Part shown: piece by piece, positions 15,727 to 23,427 of the stretch
Position numbering within the stretch: position 1 is the first letter of the stretch
Layout: each line of letters starts with the position of its first letter
DNA from: JAUVXJ01 sp034411995
GTDB taxonomy: Bacteria; Chloroflexota; Anaerolineae; UBA7937; B3-Chlor
Reading direction: 5' to 3'
Length of the DNA: 64,000 nt
NCBI GenBank assembly: GCA_034411995.1
Contig: DAOUME010000026.1
Coordinates: 992,001 to 1,056,000 of the forward strand
The notes under the pieces: model-generated
What the model saw: the letters and a program-made list of their open reading frames with translations, nothing else
What the model was told of the DNA's origin: nothing
Database searches by the model: none
Translations under genes and position numbers: made by a program

Positions 15727-16542
15727 ATGTTCAAGATCGGTGAGTTCTCCAGGCTCAGCCAGGTACCGGTGAAGACGCTGCGGTACTACGACGAGATCGG
15801 CTTGCTGAAACCGGCCCACGTAGACGAGTTCACAGGCTATCGCCGGTACTCGGCCGACCAAATGCCCCGGCTCAATCGTATTCTGGCCCTGAAGGACCTC
15901 GGCCTTTCGCTGACCCAGGTGGCGGAGCTCTTGGACGGCGACCTGCCAGCGGAGCAGATCAGGGGCATGTTGCGTATGAAGCAAGCGGAAGTCAAGGGCC
16001 GGGTGAAGGAAGATTTGGCCCGACTGGATCGGGTCGAGCGGCGTCTGAGCCAAATCGAACAGGAGGGTGCCATGCCCGCCCAGGAAGTGGTCGTCAAGAA
16101 GATTCCGGCGATGAAGGTGGCCGTGGTGCGAGAGGTGATCCCCACGTACGGGGAGATTGGACAACTCTACAGCGTGCTCTTCAAGCACATGGGGCGTCAC
16201 AGAGCAAGGCCCGCCGGACCGGCCTTGTCCATCTACTACGACGAAGGATACCGCGAAACGGACGTGGATGTCGAGGCCGCCGTGCCCTTGTCAAAGGATA
16301 TCTTTGAGGATGATCGCGTCAAAGTGCGTGAGTTGCCTGCTGTGGAGGAGATGGCCTGTGCCGTGCACAAAGGCAGCTACGACACCATGGGAGAGGCATA
16401 CAACCACTTGCTGACCTGGATCGAGGCCAATGGATATCGCGTCTGCGGCCCCAACCGGGAGGTATACATCAAGGGGCCGGGCCTGCTCACGAAGCCCTCT
16501 AGCTACGTGACCGAACTACAGATCCCGGTGGAGAAGGCGTAG
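15727..16542 (+). CDS. MerR-family regulator with GyrI-like effector domain (BmrR-type)
   Basis: A 271-residue transcription factor. Residues 1-70 are a MerR winged helix-turn-helix (FKIGEFSRLSQVPVKTLRYY, then GYRRYSADQ), residues 75-120 a dimerising coiled coil, and residues 125-271 a GyrI-like ligand-binding domain (ALSIYYDEGY, DDRVKVRELP, GYRVCGPNREVYIKGPG). BmrR and TipA relatives activate multidrug-resistance genes by untwisting promoters with long spacers when a drug binds. The start at 15727 gives the canonical MerR N-terminus. The gene just upstream encodes a second copy of its ligand domain. Confidence 0.88.
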   Translation: MFKIGEFSRLSQVPVKTLRYYDEIGLLKPAHVDEFTGYRRYSADQMPRLNRILALKDLGLSLTQVAELLDGDLPAEQIRGMLRMKQAEVKGRVKEDLARLDRVERRLSQIEQEGAMPAQEVVVKKIPAMKVAVVREVIPTYGEIGQLYSVLFKHMGRHRARPAGPALSIYYDEGYRETDVDVEAAVPLSKDIFEDDRVKVRELPAVEEMACAVHKGSYDTMGEAYNHLLTWIEANGYRVCGPNREVYIKGPGLLTKPSSYVTELQIPVEKA

Positions 16543-16568
16543 CCCCCCTCGGCCGCAGGCGCCCAGCG

Positions 16569-17087
16569 TTACTCATCCTCAGCCCGCGACGGACCTGCAC
16601 CCTCGACGAACGCCTGGATCTGCCTGGCGTGCTCCTCCTCGTCCTCGGCCTCGCTCTGGAGCAGCCTGGCGATGGTCACCCTGTACCTCTTGTAGCGCAC
16701 GCCCTTGTCCCGCTCGAACTCGTCGGCGGGGACCGTGGCCAAGAAGTTCATCAGGGCCCGGTGAGAGGTCTCCACGGAATACAGCAACTCGGCGTACTTC
16801 TTCGTCTTGTGCTTCTTCACGAGGAAAGCGTTGTACGTCGCCCAATCGCGGTCGCGATGGGCGTAGAACTGGGGCAACTCGCCTTCGAGGACGGACTTCA
16901 CGGCGTCAAGGTTGGTGTAGTCCCAGCCAATGAGGTGGGCCAGCAGGTCCTTGACGGACCAGATGCCCAGGAAGACCTCGTCGCGCTTCTCTGGGGGCAG
17001 TCTGTAGGCCTGGTCGAGGATCTTCCTCCGGGCCTGGATCAAGGCCGAGATGATCTCGTCTTTCTTGGCTTGTGCCTTACGAGCCAC
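16569..17087 (-). CDS. DinB/ClbS-like family protein
   Basis: A 172-residue protein of the DinB-like four-helix superfamily (closest in look to ClbS/DfsB). Visible features are WSVKDLLAHLIGWDYTN near residue 50, HRDRDWATYN, VETSHRALM and a C-terminal EDEEEHARQIQAF, supplying candidate metal-ligand His residues. ClbS-type members hydrolyse DNA-damaging colibactin; other members are thiol-dependent S-transferases. The GTG at 17087 is chosen because AGGGGGA lies 5 bases upstream; it overlaps the end of the preceding acetyltransferase gene by 11 bases, suggesting coupling. Confidence 0.65.
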   Translation of the reverse strand: MARKAQAKKDEIISALIQARRKILDQAYRLPPEKRDEVFLGIWSVKDLLAHLIGWDYTNLDAVKSVLEGELPQFYAHRDRDWATYNAFLVKKHKTKKYAELLYSVETSHRALMNFLATVPADEFERDKGVRYKRYRVTIARLLQSEAEDEEEHARQIQAFVEGAGPSRAEDE

Positions 17088-18147
17088 GTTCGTCCCCCTC
17101 TCGCCGGTTGCCACCACCACACGCTACCTTCTGATAGCTCGTGCGTCTCCGGCGCCACCCAAACCCCAGCCGCTGATACAGGCCCTGGGCAGGGTGGTTG
17201 TTCACGTCCACCGACAGCGCAGCCCGGGCCAGTCCCTCCGCCTTGAACCTGCGCATCAGCTCCCACAACAGGGCGCTCCCCAGGCCGCGCCTGCGCCAGG
17301 CAGGGCGAACACCCATCTGGTCGACGTAACCTGTCCCCCCAGGCTCCTCAGCTCTTTCCCGCTCCACGTGGCAGATGGCGAAGGCCACACCCTCGGCACC
17401 ATCCAGGACCAGCAACGACAGGTCAGGACGGAAGTCGGGGTAATCGGTGAGGTTGTGGCGCCACGTCTCTTCACTCCAATGGGGGAAGCGTGGTCGATCT
17501 CCAAAGGCGTCCTGGTATACGGCGAAGAACTGTGCGCCGCGCTGCGTACTCCAGGTCGCCAAGGTCATGCCTTCCGCTGGCGGTGCGGACGGCACCAGTT
17601 GATCGAGATCGCGCTCCATCTCGTCCTCGGCGAAAGCCAGCCCAAAGCCAAACTGCTCGAACAGGGCCACGGCATCAGCACCCCGGTCGTAGAAGTCGAG
17701 ACGGAGCACGCCGGGGCGATCCGCTTGCTGTAGGGAAAGCATCTCCAGGGCGCGAGCCTCCATCCACTGCAAGATGTAGGACCCGAGCCCACAGCCGCGG
17801 TACTCTGGATGCACCCGACCCTCGAGGAACACGCGGTACTGCTGCTGGGGGTGGCCGTCCAGGGTCACCCAGGCTGCGGCGGCCAGTCGCCCCGACGAGT
17901 CGGCGGCGCACAAGATGCCCGTCCTGAGCTTCTCGCCGGCCGCGTAGAGCTTGCTCCGGTACTCCTCCACAGTGCTGAGACCGGTACCTCCATCTGTGGG
18001 CACACAATCCCTCTCCAACTGGTGCAGTGCAGGAGCATCCCCAACCCGCAGCGATCGCCAGGAGTGGCCCGGCAGAGTGGGCACAGGTGGAACAGCAACA
18101 GCCCTCTCCAGCAGACCTCTGCCCCTCGTCGACTCGCCCCTCGACAT
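17077..18147 (-). CDS. tandem-domain GNAT acetyltransferase
   Basis: A 356-residue protein with two GNAT domains. The first (about 30-190) has the acetyl-CoA pyrophosphate-binding motif VHPEYRGCGLGSYIL; the second (about 195-345) has VRPAWRRRGLGSALLWEL and ends in NNHPAQGLYQRLGFG. Double-GNAT proteins include mycothiol synthase and aminoglycoside acetyltransferases, but the substrate is not evident here. The start at 18147 (MSRGEST) is a choice; a longer reading to 18204 exists and no strong ribosome site supports either. It overlaps the DinB-like gene downstream. Confidence 0.75.
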   Translation of the reverse strand: MSRGESTRGRGLLERAVAVPPVPTLPGHSWRSLRVGDAPALHQLERDCVPTDGGTGLSTVEEYRSKLYAAGEKLRTGILCAADSSGRLAAAAWVTLDGHPQQQYRVFLEGRVHPEYRGCGLGSYILQWMEARALEMLSLQQADRPGVLRLDFYDRGADAVALFEQFGFGLAFAEDEMERDLDQLVPSAPPAEGMTLATWSTQRGAQFFAVYQDAFGDRPRFPHWSEETWRHNLTDYPDFRPDLSLLVLDGAEGVAFAICHVERERAEEPGGTGYVDQMGVRPAWRRRGLGSALLWELMRRFKAEGLARAALSVDVNNHPAQGLYQRLGFGWRRRRTSYQKVACGGGNRREGDERGS

Positions 18148-18158
18148 ATCTGCGCCGT

Positions 18159-18527
18159 CTACTTCCCCACCTTCTCCGCCGGCCCGAACCTCAAGGCCGA
18201 CCACACGTCGTTCACCGCTATCTGGGTCAGCAGCCTTGGCCCCGTGTTGGCCACCGCCCTCCAGACCGCGTCCCGCGAGAGGTCGCTCTCTACCTTCGAG
18301 CTCTTCTTCGGATAGGAGACCCAGAACAGGCCGTCGTCCTTCACGGCGCTGGCGGCCACGGGCGCCAGCCGCTCTAGCTCCGCCAGGTCCCTGGCGAAGA
18401 CCTGCAAGAGGTCGACAATTCCCTCCGGCTCTTGGGCCAGCTCCACGCCCTCGGGCAACGGGCCCAGCTCATCCGGGTACCCGGACGGCGCATTCAAGAT
18501 CAGCACCCGCCGGCCCGGCTGCATTCT
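18159..18527 (-). CDS. DUF3052-like small protein
   Basis: A protein of about 122 residues as given, beginning MQPGRRVLILNAPSGYPDEL. That opening and the later LFWVSYPKKSSKVESDLSRD and GPRLLTQIAVNDVWSALRF match DUF3052-like proteins, whose function is unknown. The frame stays open upstream (LLKKL just before the chosen ATG probably belongs to the protein), but a TATAAT at 18603-18608 lies inside the longer reading, so the true start is likely between 18527 and 18600 at a non-ATG codon. It lies 11 bases upstream of the GNAT gene. Confidence 0.6.
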   Translation of the reverse strand, partial: RMQPGRRVLILNAPSGYPDELGPLPEGVELAQEPEGIVDLLQVFARDLAELERLAPVAASAVKDDGLFWVSYPKKSSKVESDLSRDAVWRAVANTGPRLLTQIAVNDVWSALRFGPAEKVGK

Positions 18528-18602
18528 CAGCTTCTTCAGCAGTCGTGCCCCCGCCCCGGTCGCCTCCCGTCTGCGGTGCCGTGTGCGTTTGCCACGGCCG
18601 CC

Positions 18603-18632
18603 ATTATACCATAGTCGTGACCGCCCTTCGAA
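18603..18632 (-). promoter_or_regulatory. candidate promoter for the DUF3052-like/GNAT/DinB-like operon
   Basis: On the minus strand a perfect TATAAT (18608-18603) is preceded, 18 bases away, by TTCGAA (18632-18627), a poor -35 match. It would drive the three overlapping or adjacent minus-strand genes down to 16569. Confidence 0.4.
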
Positions 18633-18757
18633 GGTCATGGCGGGCCATCTAGACACACCACACGGCAACCACCGTCCCACGCATCCGGAGCGGCTAGTGC
18701 CAACCAGACTGGCAACCACGGGTGAGAAAGGGCATGGTCGCACTCACGATCCCTCCT

Positions 18758-18823
18758 TGTCATCCTGAGCGAAGCGAAGGATCTCTGCCCAGATTCTTCG
18801 GCGCTACGCGCCTCAGAATGACA
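18758..18823. repeat. dispersed inverted repeat element, copy 2
   Basis: Left end TGTCATCCTGAG (18758-18769) and right end CTCAGAATGACA (18812-18823) pair with one mismatch; the inside carries GCGAAGCGAAGGATCT and AGATTCTTCGGCG. It is a shorter member of the family seen at 9498-9603. Confidence 0.65.
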
Positions 18824-18871
18824 CGGGAAGCGACTGCCCCGCCGGACCGCTCCTTCGATACGACCTTCGGT

Positions 18872-19588
18872 CTACTCAGGATGCGTGCGGCGGCGCAGAG
18901 CTAGAGATGGCTCCACTCGAATCGCCTGTTGGTGGGAAAGGCACCGCGAACGAACGCAGCACCCCTCGCAGAGAGGCTTCTTCTTGCACGTACCCTTGCT
19001 GTGGACCACGATCAAGGCGTGAAACTCGTTGTAGAGGGCCCTGTCTCGCGGCATGGCCTCCGTGAAGAAACCCTGGACCTCACCGTAGGAACCCTTCTCC
19101 ATCCACCCGTACCCCAACCGGGAGAAGAGCCGCCTGGTATACGCATCCACCACGAACACGGGCCGTTGGAAGGCGTAGAGGAGGATGCTGTCCGCCGTCT
19201 CCGGGCCTACCCCCTTGACCCCCAGCAGCTCCGCCCTCAGTTGCTCCACGGGGACCTCCCAGAACCCCTCCAGGTCCCCGCCCTGCCCATCGAGGAAGCG
19301 CAGCAGGTTCATCAGCCGGTCGTACTTGACGTTGTAGTACCCCGCCGGGGCGATAAGGGCTTTCACCCTCTCCCCGTCTGCGCGCAGCAGTGACCCTGGA
19401 TGGAGAAGCCCCTCGCGCTTCAGGTTGGCGATAGCCAAAGCCACGTTGTGCCACGCCGTGTTCTGCGTGAGCACAGCGCCCACGACCACCTCGAAGGGCG
19501 TGTCACCAGGCCACCACTTCTGAGATCCGTAGGCAGCATGGAGGAGTTGGTAGACCTCCAACGGTGGCGGGCCCTCGTCAGCGGTCAC
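18872..19588 (-). CDS. HhH-GPD DNA glycosylase of the endonuclease III / MagIII type
   Basis: A 238-residue base-excision repair enzyme. The helix-hairpin-helix reads LGVKGVGPETADSILLY and is followed by the catalytic aspartate in VFVVDAYTRRLFSRLG. The position of the endonuclease III lysine is Glu here, as in monofunctional glycosylases such as MagIII, so base removal without strand cleavage is expected. C-terminal cysteines in CKKKPLCEGCCVRSRC look like a 4Fe-4S loop. The GTG start has GGGGAG upstream. Alkylated purines are the likely target (inference). Confidence 0.8.
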   Translation of the reverse strand: MTADEGPPPLEVYQLLHAAYGSQKWWPGDTPFEVVVGAVLTQNTAWHNVALAIANLKREGLLHPGSLLRADGERVKALIAPAGYYNVKYDRLMNLLRFLDGQGGDLEGFWEVPVEQLRAELLGVKGVGPETADSILLYAFQRPVFVVDAYTRRLFSRLGYGWMEKGSYGEVQGFFTEAMPRDRALYNEFHALIVVHSKGTCKKKPLCEGCCVRSRCLSHQQAIRVEPSLALRRRTHPE

Positions 19589-19624
19589 CGGGAACGCTCC
19601 CCGACAACTGAACAGTGGCCAGCG

Positions 19625-20290
19625 TCACACTGTATCCGATCCACAGCCTACCTCTCGCGCCAGGGCCGCGAAGAACTGTTGCTCTGTGCGCAGTCTTACC
19701 CCAGCCCACACTCGGGAGGGCTGGAAATAGAAAGAGTCAACCATCGAGCATGCATCTTCTACGCGCCGCAAGCCCCTCTCAGCCAGGGCGTAGTGGGTGA
19801 CCACGTTCTGCGGAAACGCCGGCATCGAGCACAAGAAGACGACCACACTCACCGCCCCCATCTTGCTCAGCCGGTCCGCATCCCACAGCACACGGGCCTC
19901 ACGCGCCGTGGGCGGGATGGTCCGGGGCTCGTGGGAATGATTGGCTACGGCGAAGCTCACCTGCTCCACTTTGTGCGGAGGGAAGCCGGAGGAGCCCAGG
20001 TGCTGGCCAGCCCATTCCGCTCCCAGCACGGCGTGCTCTGGCCCCGAAAACTGGGGTTGGAACCGATCGTGGATCCAGACCGCTGCCAGGACCACGTCTC
20101 TGTCGGCGCCCACTTCATGGAGGAGCCGCAAGGCATCCCTCTCCACCTGCCGGACGTGCTCGAGCCGGTAGTTGTAGTACGGTGCGCCATCGACCCCGGG
20201 CCCCGGCCAGTGCTCTCGAGCCGCCTGCTCACTGATCGACTCCATGTCCTTCCGCAACGAAGACAGCCACCCTGGAGTGCTCTTCCCCAT
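19625..20290 (-). CDS. HD-domain phosphohydrolase
   Basis: A 221-residue protein with a complete H...HD...H...D set: RLEHVRQVER, AVWIHDRFQ, VANHSHEP and LWDADRLSKMG. These residues bind two metals in HD hydrolases, which act on nucleotides or other phosphate esters. C-terminal residues about 160-221 are predicted helical with no other domain. It lies 36 bases upstream of the DNA glycosylase gene on the same strand and may be co-transcribed. The substrate is unknown. Confidence 0.75.
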   Translation of the reverse strand: MGKSTPGWLSSLRKDMESISEQAAREHWPGPGVDGAPYYNYRLEHVRQVERDALRLLHEVGADRDVVLAAVWIHDRFQPQFSGPEHAVLGAEWAGQHLGSSGFPPHKVEQVSFAVANHSHEPRTIPPTAREARVLWDADRLSKMGAVSVVVFLCSMPAFPQNVVTHYALAERGLRRVEDACSMVDSFYFQPSRVWAGVRLRTEQQFFAALAREVGCGSDTV

Positions 20291-20444
20291 GGGTCTCCCC
20301 CTTCCATCAGACGATCAGAGTCCACAGTCTGGTGAGCAGCGCCACCAGCTATTCTACCCCAACGTTGCCCTCAATCCCATGCTGGCGGCCTTTCGCCCGC
20401 TCTTCCACACCCCTGGCCAAACCGTTTGAAGGAGCCTGGCAGCT

Positions 20445-21011
20445 ATGGTAAGATTGCGCTGGAGTCGACATCATTCCATCTCTCGTCAAGTGAGGTCCGT
20501 CCAAACGGTGGACGACAGGCACTACCGGATGGTGAAAGCGAAATACGACGGGCCAGGAGCGGACTACTCGGAGCTATGGCAGACCATCTTGTCCATCGCC
20601 GGGGAAGCATCGCTGGAGGCCGCCCTGGCGTGCCTGGAGCGCTGTGTCCTCGACAAGCGGACGGCCTGGCTGGACTCGAACCTGGCCCGCCTGGGGCACA
20701 CCGCTGACCCCCTCGCCGATGCCTACAGGATCTTCTACCAGGAGTACCTGGGACTCTCCGCGCCAGACGACGGCGAGATCGCCGAACGCGGGCCCCGCCG
20801 TCTGGTGAGCAGGTGGTGGAACAGGTGCCCCACACTGGAAGCCTGTCAGGAGCTGGGCCTGGACACGAGAGTCGTCTGCAAGAGGGCCTACCATAAGCCG
20901 GTGCAGGTCTTCCTGTCCAGGATCGACCCCCGGCTCCGCTTCGAGAGAAACTACGACGCCCTGAGGCCTCACACTCCCTACTGTGAAGAGATGCTCACCC
21001 TGGTGGACTAG
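20445..21011 (+). CDS. hypothetical protein with conserved cysteine-rich C-terminus
   Basis: A 188-residue protein. The C-terminal third has RWWNRCPTLEACQELGLDTR followed by VCKRAYHKP, then RIDPRLRFERNYDALRPHTP and YCEEML. The spaced cysteines and this layout recall the L-2-amino-thiazoline-4-carboxylate hydrolase-like family, but the assignment is weak. An in-frame ATG at 20529 is an alternative start; the one at 20445 has GGAG upstream. It sits 15 bases before the CPBP protease gene, probably in one operon. Confidence 0.55.
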   Translation: MVRLRWSRHHSISRQVRSVQTVDDRHYRMVKAKYDGPGADYSELWQTILSIAGEASLEAALACLERCVLDKRTAWLDSNLARLGHTADPLADAYRIFYQEYLGLSAPDDGEIAERGPRRLVSRWWNRCPTLEACQELGLDTRVVCKRAYHKPVQVFLSRIDPRLRFERNYDALRPHTPYCEEMLTLVD

Positions 21012-21026
21012 AGGAGGCCGCCCGCC

Positions 21027-22196
21027 ATGAGTGCCGAACAGACAGCCCCCAGAACCGGCAGGAAGGCCCTCGTTTTCGTCGTCCTTGCTTTCGCGAGCAG
21101 TTGGCTGATCGCAGGCGGCTATTACGCCCTGGGAGGGAGGCTCAACCAGCCCCTGGCCACCCTGGTCTTGCTCGTCTACATGTTTATGCCCATGACCGCG
21201 GCCATTCTCGTGCAAAAGGTCATCTACAGGCAGCCCTTGAGGGGGCTGCTGGCCATCTCCTTCAGACCGAATCGCTGGTTCCTGGTGGCCTGGCTTCTGC
21301 CCGCCCTGGCCGCTCTGGCGACCATTGGGGTGAGCATCCTCCTCCCGGGGGTGGAGTATTCCGCGGACATGGCAGGGTTCTTGCAGAGGTTTGCCTCCGC
21401 CCTCACTCCCGAGGAACTGGCACAGGCGAAGGCCCAGATCGCCGCCCTGCCTATCCACCCTCTGTGGATCGGTGTGGCTGAGGGCCTTATCGCTGGCATC
21501 ACCATCAACGCCGTGGCCGGTTTCGGTGAGGAGCTGGGATGGAGGGGACTCCTCCAACGAGAACTCCTTCCCCTCGGCTTCTGGAAGTCGTCGCTCCTCA
21601 TCGGGCTGATCTGGGGGGTTTGGCACGCCCCGATCATCATCCAGGGGTACAACTACCCGCAGCATCCCGTGGCTGGCGTGGCGATGATGACCGTGTTCAC
21701 CCTGCTCCTTTCACCCATCTTCGGCTACGTGACCCTCAAGGCCGACTCCGTCATCGCTGCCGCCATTGCTCACGGGACCCTCAACGGCACCGCGGGAGTA
21801 CCGCTCATGGTTCTGCTGGGGGGCAACGATCTGACGGTAGGCATCACCGGACTGGCGGGCTTCGTCGTTCTGGCCATCATCAACTCGGCCATCTTCGTTT
21901 TCCAGCGGTCCCGGGGAGATGCCGGGATCGCCACCCGGTCCCACACGTCACTTCTCACCGGCGCGACGCCCTGTAACGAACACGCCATAACGATGGAGGG
22001 AGCACAGAGTGAAAGAGAGACAGGGGATCGTGCAGCTGGTGCTCAAGGGTGTGGGCCTGGCCATGGGCGTGGCCAGCGTGGTGCTCAGTATCCTCCGCAC
22101 CACACCTGTCGAGACCAACGTGATCCTGCTGGGCATAGGGCTCTTCGCCCTGGGTCTGGCTGCCCTCAACCAGAACGGAGACTAGAGCAAGGATAA
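21027..22196 (+). CDS. CPBP-family intramembrane metalloprotease
   Basis: A membrane protein with about eight hydrophobic segments and the three CPBP (CAAX-protease-like) motifs: GFGEELGWRGLL (Glu-Glu-x-x-x-Arg), IWGVWHAPI and AHGTLNG. These bind zinc and cut substrates inside the membrane; bacterial members are linked to bacteriocin self-immunity or unknown maturation. The conserved protein ends near residue 300. The frame then continues about 90 more codons with low-complexity composition, across the whole of a small gene in another frame (22009-22185), so the original stop was probably lost. GAGGAGG precedes the ATG. Confidence 0.8.
   Translation: MSAEQTAPRTGRKALVFVVLAFASSWLIAGGYYALGGRLNQPLATLVLLVYMFMPMTAAILVQKVIYRQPLRGLLAISFRPNRWFLVAWLLPALAALATIGVSILLPGVEYSADMAGFLQRFASALTPEELAQAKAQIAALPIHPLWIGVAEGLIAGITINAVAGFGEELGWRGLLQRELLPLGFWKSSLLIGLIWGVWHAPIIIQGYNYPQHPVAGVAMMTVFTLLLSPIFGYVTLKADSVIAAAIAHGTLNGTAGVPLMVLLGGNDLTVGITGLAGFVVLAIINSAIFVFQRSRGDAGIATRSHTSLLTGATPCNEHAITMEGAQSERETGDRAAGAQGCGPGHGRGQRGAQYPPHHTCRDQRDPAGHRALRPGSGCPQPERRLEQG
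22009..22185 (+). CDS. small two-segment membrane protein
   Basis: A 58-residue protein read from a GTG at 22009 with GGAGGG 8 bases upstream. It has the hydrophobic stretches LVLKGVGLAMGVASVVLSIL and ETNVILLGIGLFALGLAAL with a short polar loop between, and ends NQNGD. It overlaps the reading-through tail of the CPBP gene in another frame and ends 23 bases before ruvA. The composition is much more protein-like than the CPBP tail in the other frame. Family not recognised. Confidence 0.6.
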   Translation: MKERQGIVQLVLKGVGLAMGVASVVLSILRTTPVETNVILLGIGLFALGLAALNQNGD

Positions 22197-22208
22197 CCTG
22201 GGTTAGGG

Positions 22209-22787
22209 ATGATAACTACACTCCAAGGCGTAGTCGCCGACAAGGGTGACAGCTTCCTGGTGGTGGAAACCGGGGGACTGGGCTTCAAAGTCCACGTGCC
22301 CGCACCTCTGGCCGTACGCTGGGGCACGCTGGGCAGGCGGGTGCAACTCTTCACCCACCTCCACCTGCGCGAGAACGAGGTATCCCTGTACGGCTTCGAG
22401 ACCAGGAACGAGCTGAGCTTCTTCGAGGCGCTGCTGGCAGTGTCTGGCATCGGGCCGAAGGTGGCCCTCGGTGCTTTGTCGGCAGGTCACGTGGAGGCGT
22501 TACGCTCGGCCATCGCCGCCGGTGACAGCGACTACCTGACCCAGCTCCCGGGGATAGGCAAGAAGACGGCACAGCGCATCGTCCTGGACCTGCGTGGCAA
22601 ACTGGAAGAGGAAGAGCTAGTCCCGGCTCCCGCCCTCAGCCCCGTGGACGCAGACGTGGTCGCCGCCCTCCTCTCCATGGGGTACAGCGACACCGAAGCG
22701 CGAGCCGCCGTGGCCTCGCTGCCGAGAGAGGAGATGCCCGTGGAGGAAAGGTTGCTCCTGGTCCTCCGCCAGTTCGGAGCCGCCTGA
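22209..22787 (+). CDS. ruvA: Holliday junction branch migration protein RuvA
   Basis: A 192-residue RuvA of normal length. It has an N-terminal OB-fold (MITTLQGVVADKGDSFLVVE, GLGFKVHVP), then two helix-hairpin-helix motifs (AVSGIGPKVALGALS, QLPGIGKKTAQRIVLDL), a flexible linker with Pro/Ala, and the C-terminal RuvB-contacting domain (DVVAALLSMGYSDTEARAAV). RuvA tetramers clamp Holliday junctions and guide the RuvB motor during recombinational repair. ruvB and ruvC are not adjacent here. The start has only a weak upstream ribosome site. Confidence 0.97.
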   Translation: MITTLQGVVADKGDSFLVVETGGLGFKVHVPAPLAVRWGTLGRRVQLFTHLHLRENEVSLYGFETRNELSFFEALLAVSGIGPKVALGALSAGHVEALRSAIAAGDSDYLTQLPGIGKKTAQRIVLDLRGKLEEEELVPAPALSPVDADVVAALLSMGYSDTEARAAVASLPREEMPVEERLLLVLRQFGAA

Positions 22788-22800
22788 CCCACGGCCCTGA

Positions 22801-23427
22801 CTACGGGGCGCTGGCCTCCTTCATCTCTTCGATCAACTCCTCCACGCGACCGCGATCCTCCGCGTCCGGCACCAGTTGCAGGTACATCTCCAGATCGGCG
22901 ATGGACGCTTCGTAGTCGAACAACTGGTAGTGGATCAGACCGCGGTTGAAGTAGGTGAGATTGAGGCTCCCATCCAGCTCCAGCGCCCGGTCGTAATCTT
23001 CCACCGCCCCCTCCAGATCACCCAGCGTGGCGCGGGCGTTGCCCCGGTTGTTGTAGGCCCTGGCGTACAGAGGGTTGAGGTTTAGGGCCGTGGTGTAATC
23101 CGCCACGGCCAGCTCCATCTGCTCGGTTACATCCTCAGACAGAAAGGGAACCGCCTCCGGCGGCTGCCCCGTTGCCTCCACCGACAGCTTGGCGGCGTAG
23201 TCGTAATGAGCGCGACCTCGTAGGAAGAAGGCTTCAGAGTTCTGCGGCTCCAGCTCTATGGCCGTGCTGAAGTGATCGATGCCCTCAGGGTACAAGCCCT
23301 GTTCGGCCAGCGATTCTCCGCGTTCCATGTACTCTTCTGCGGTTTCCGGCGCCGGGCTTGCTGGCGCCACCGGGGTGCCACAAGACACCAGCAGCAGCGC
23401 TGCCACCATACAGAGGGCAATCCTCAT
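22801..23427 (-). CDS. TPR-repeat lipoprotein
   Basis: A 208-residue lipoprotein. The signal peptide ends in the lipobox LLVSC (Cys16), followed by a Pro/Ala linker. At least four tetratricopeptide repeats follow (ETAEEYMERGESLAEQGLYP, then IDHFSTAIELEPQNSEAFF, ADYTTALNLNPLYARAYNNR, VEDYDRALELDGSLNLTYFN), suggesting a protein-docking role at the outer face of the membrane. Its ATG overlaps the stop of the upstream hydrolase gene (ATGA), so the two are translated as a pair. Confidence 0.8.
   Translation of the reverse strand: MRIALCMVAALLLVSCGTPVAPASPAPETAEEYMERGESLAEQGLYPEGIDHFSTAIELEPQNSEAFFLRGRAHYDYAAKLSVEATGQPPEAVPFLSEDVTEQMELAVADYTTALNLNPLYARAYNNRGNARATLGDLEGAVEDYDRALELDGSLNLTYFNRGLIHYQLFDYEASIADLEMYLQLVPDAEDRGRVEELIEEMKEASAP

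Noticed and set aside
18528..18743. N-terminal extension of the DUF3052-like gene
   Set aside because: The extension runs through a TATAAT promoter box and has no conserved residues until shortly before the chosen start.
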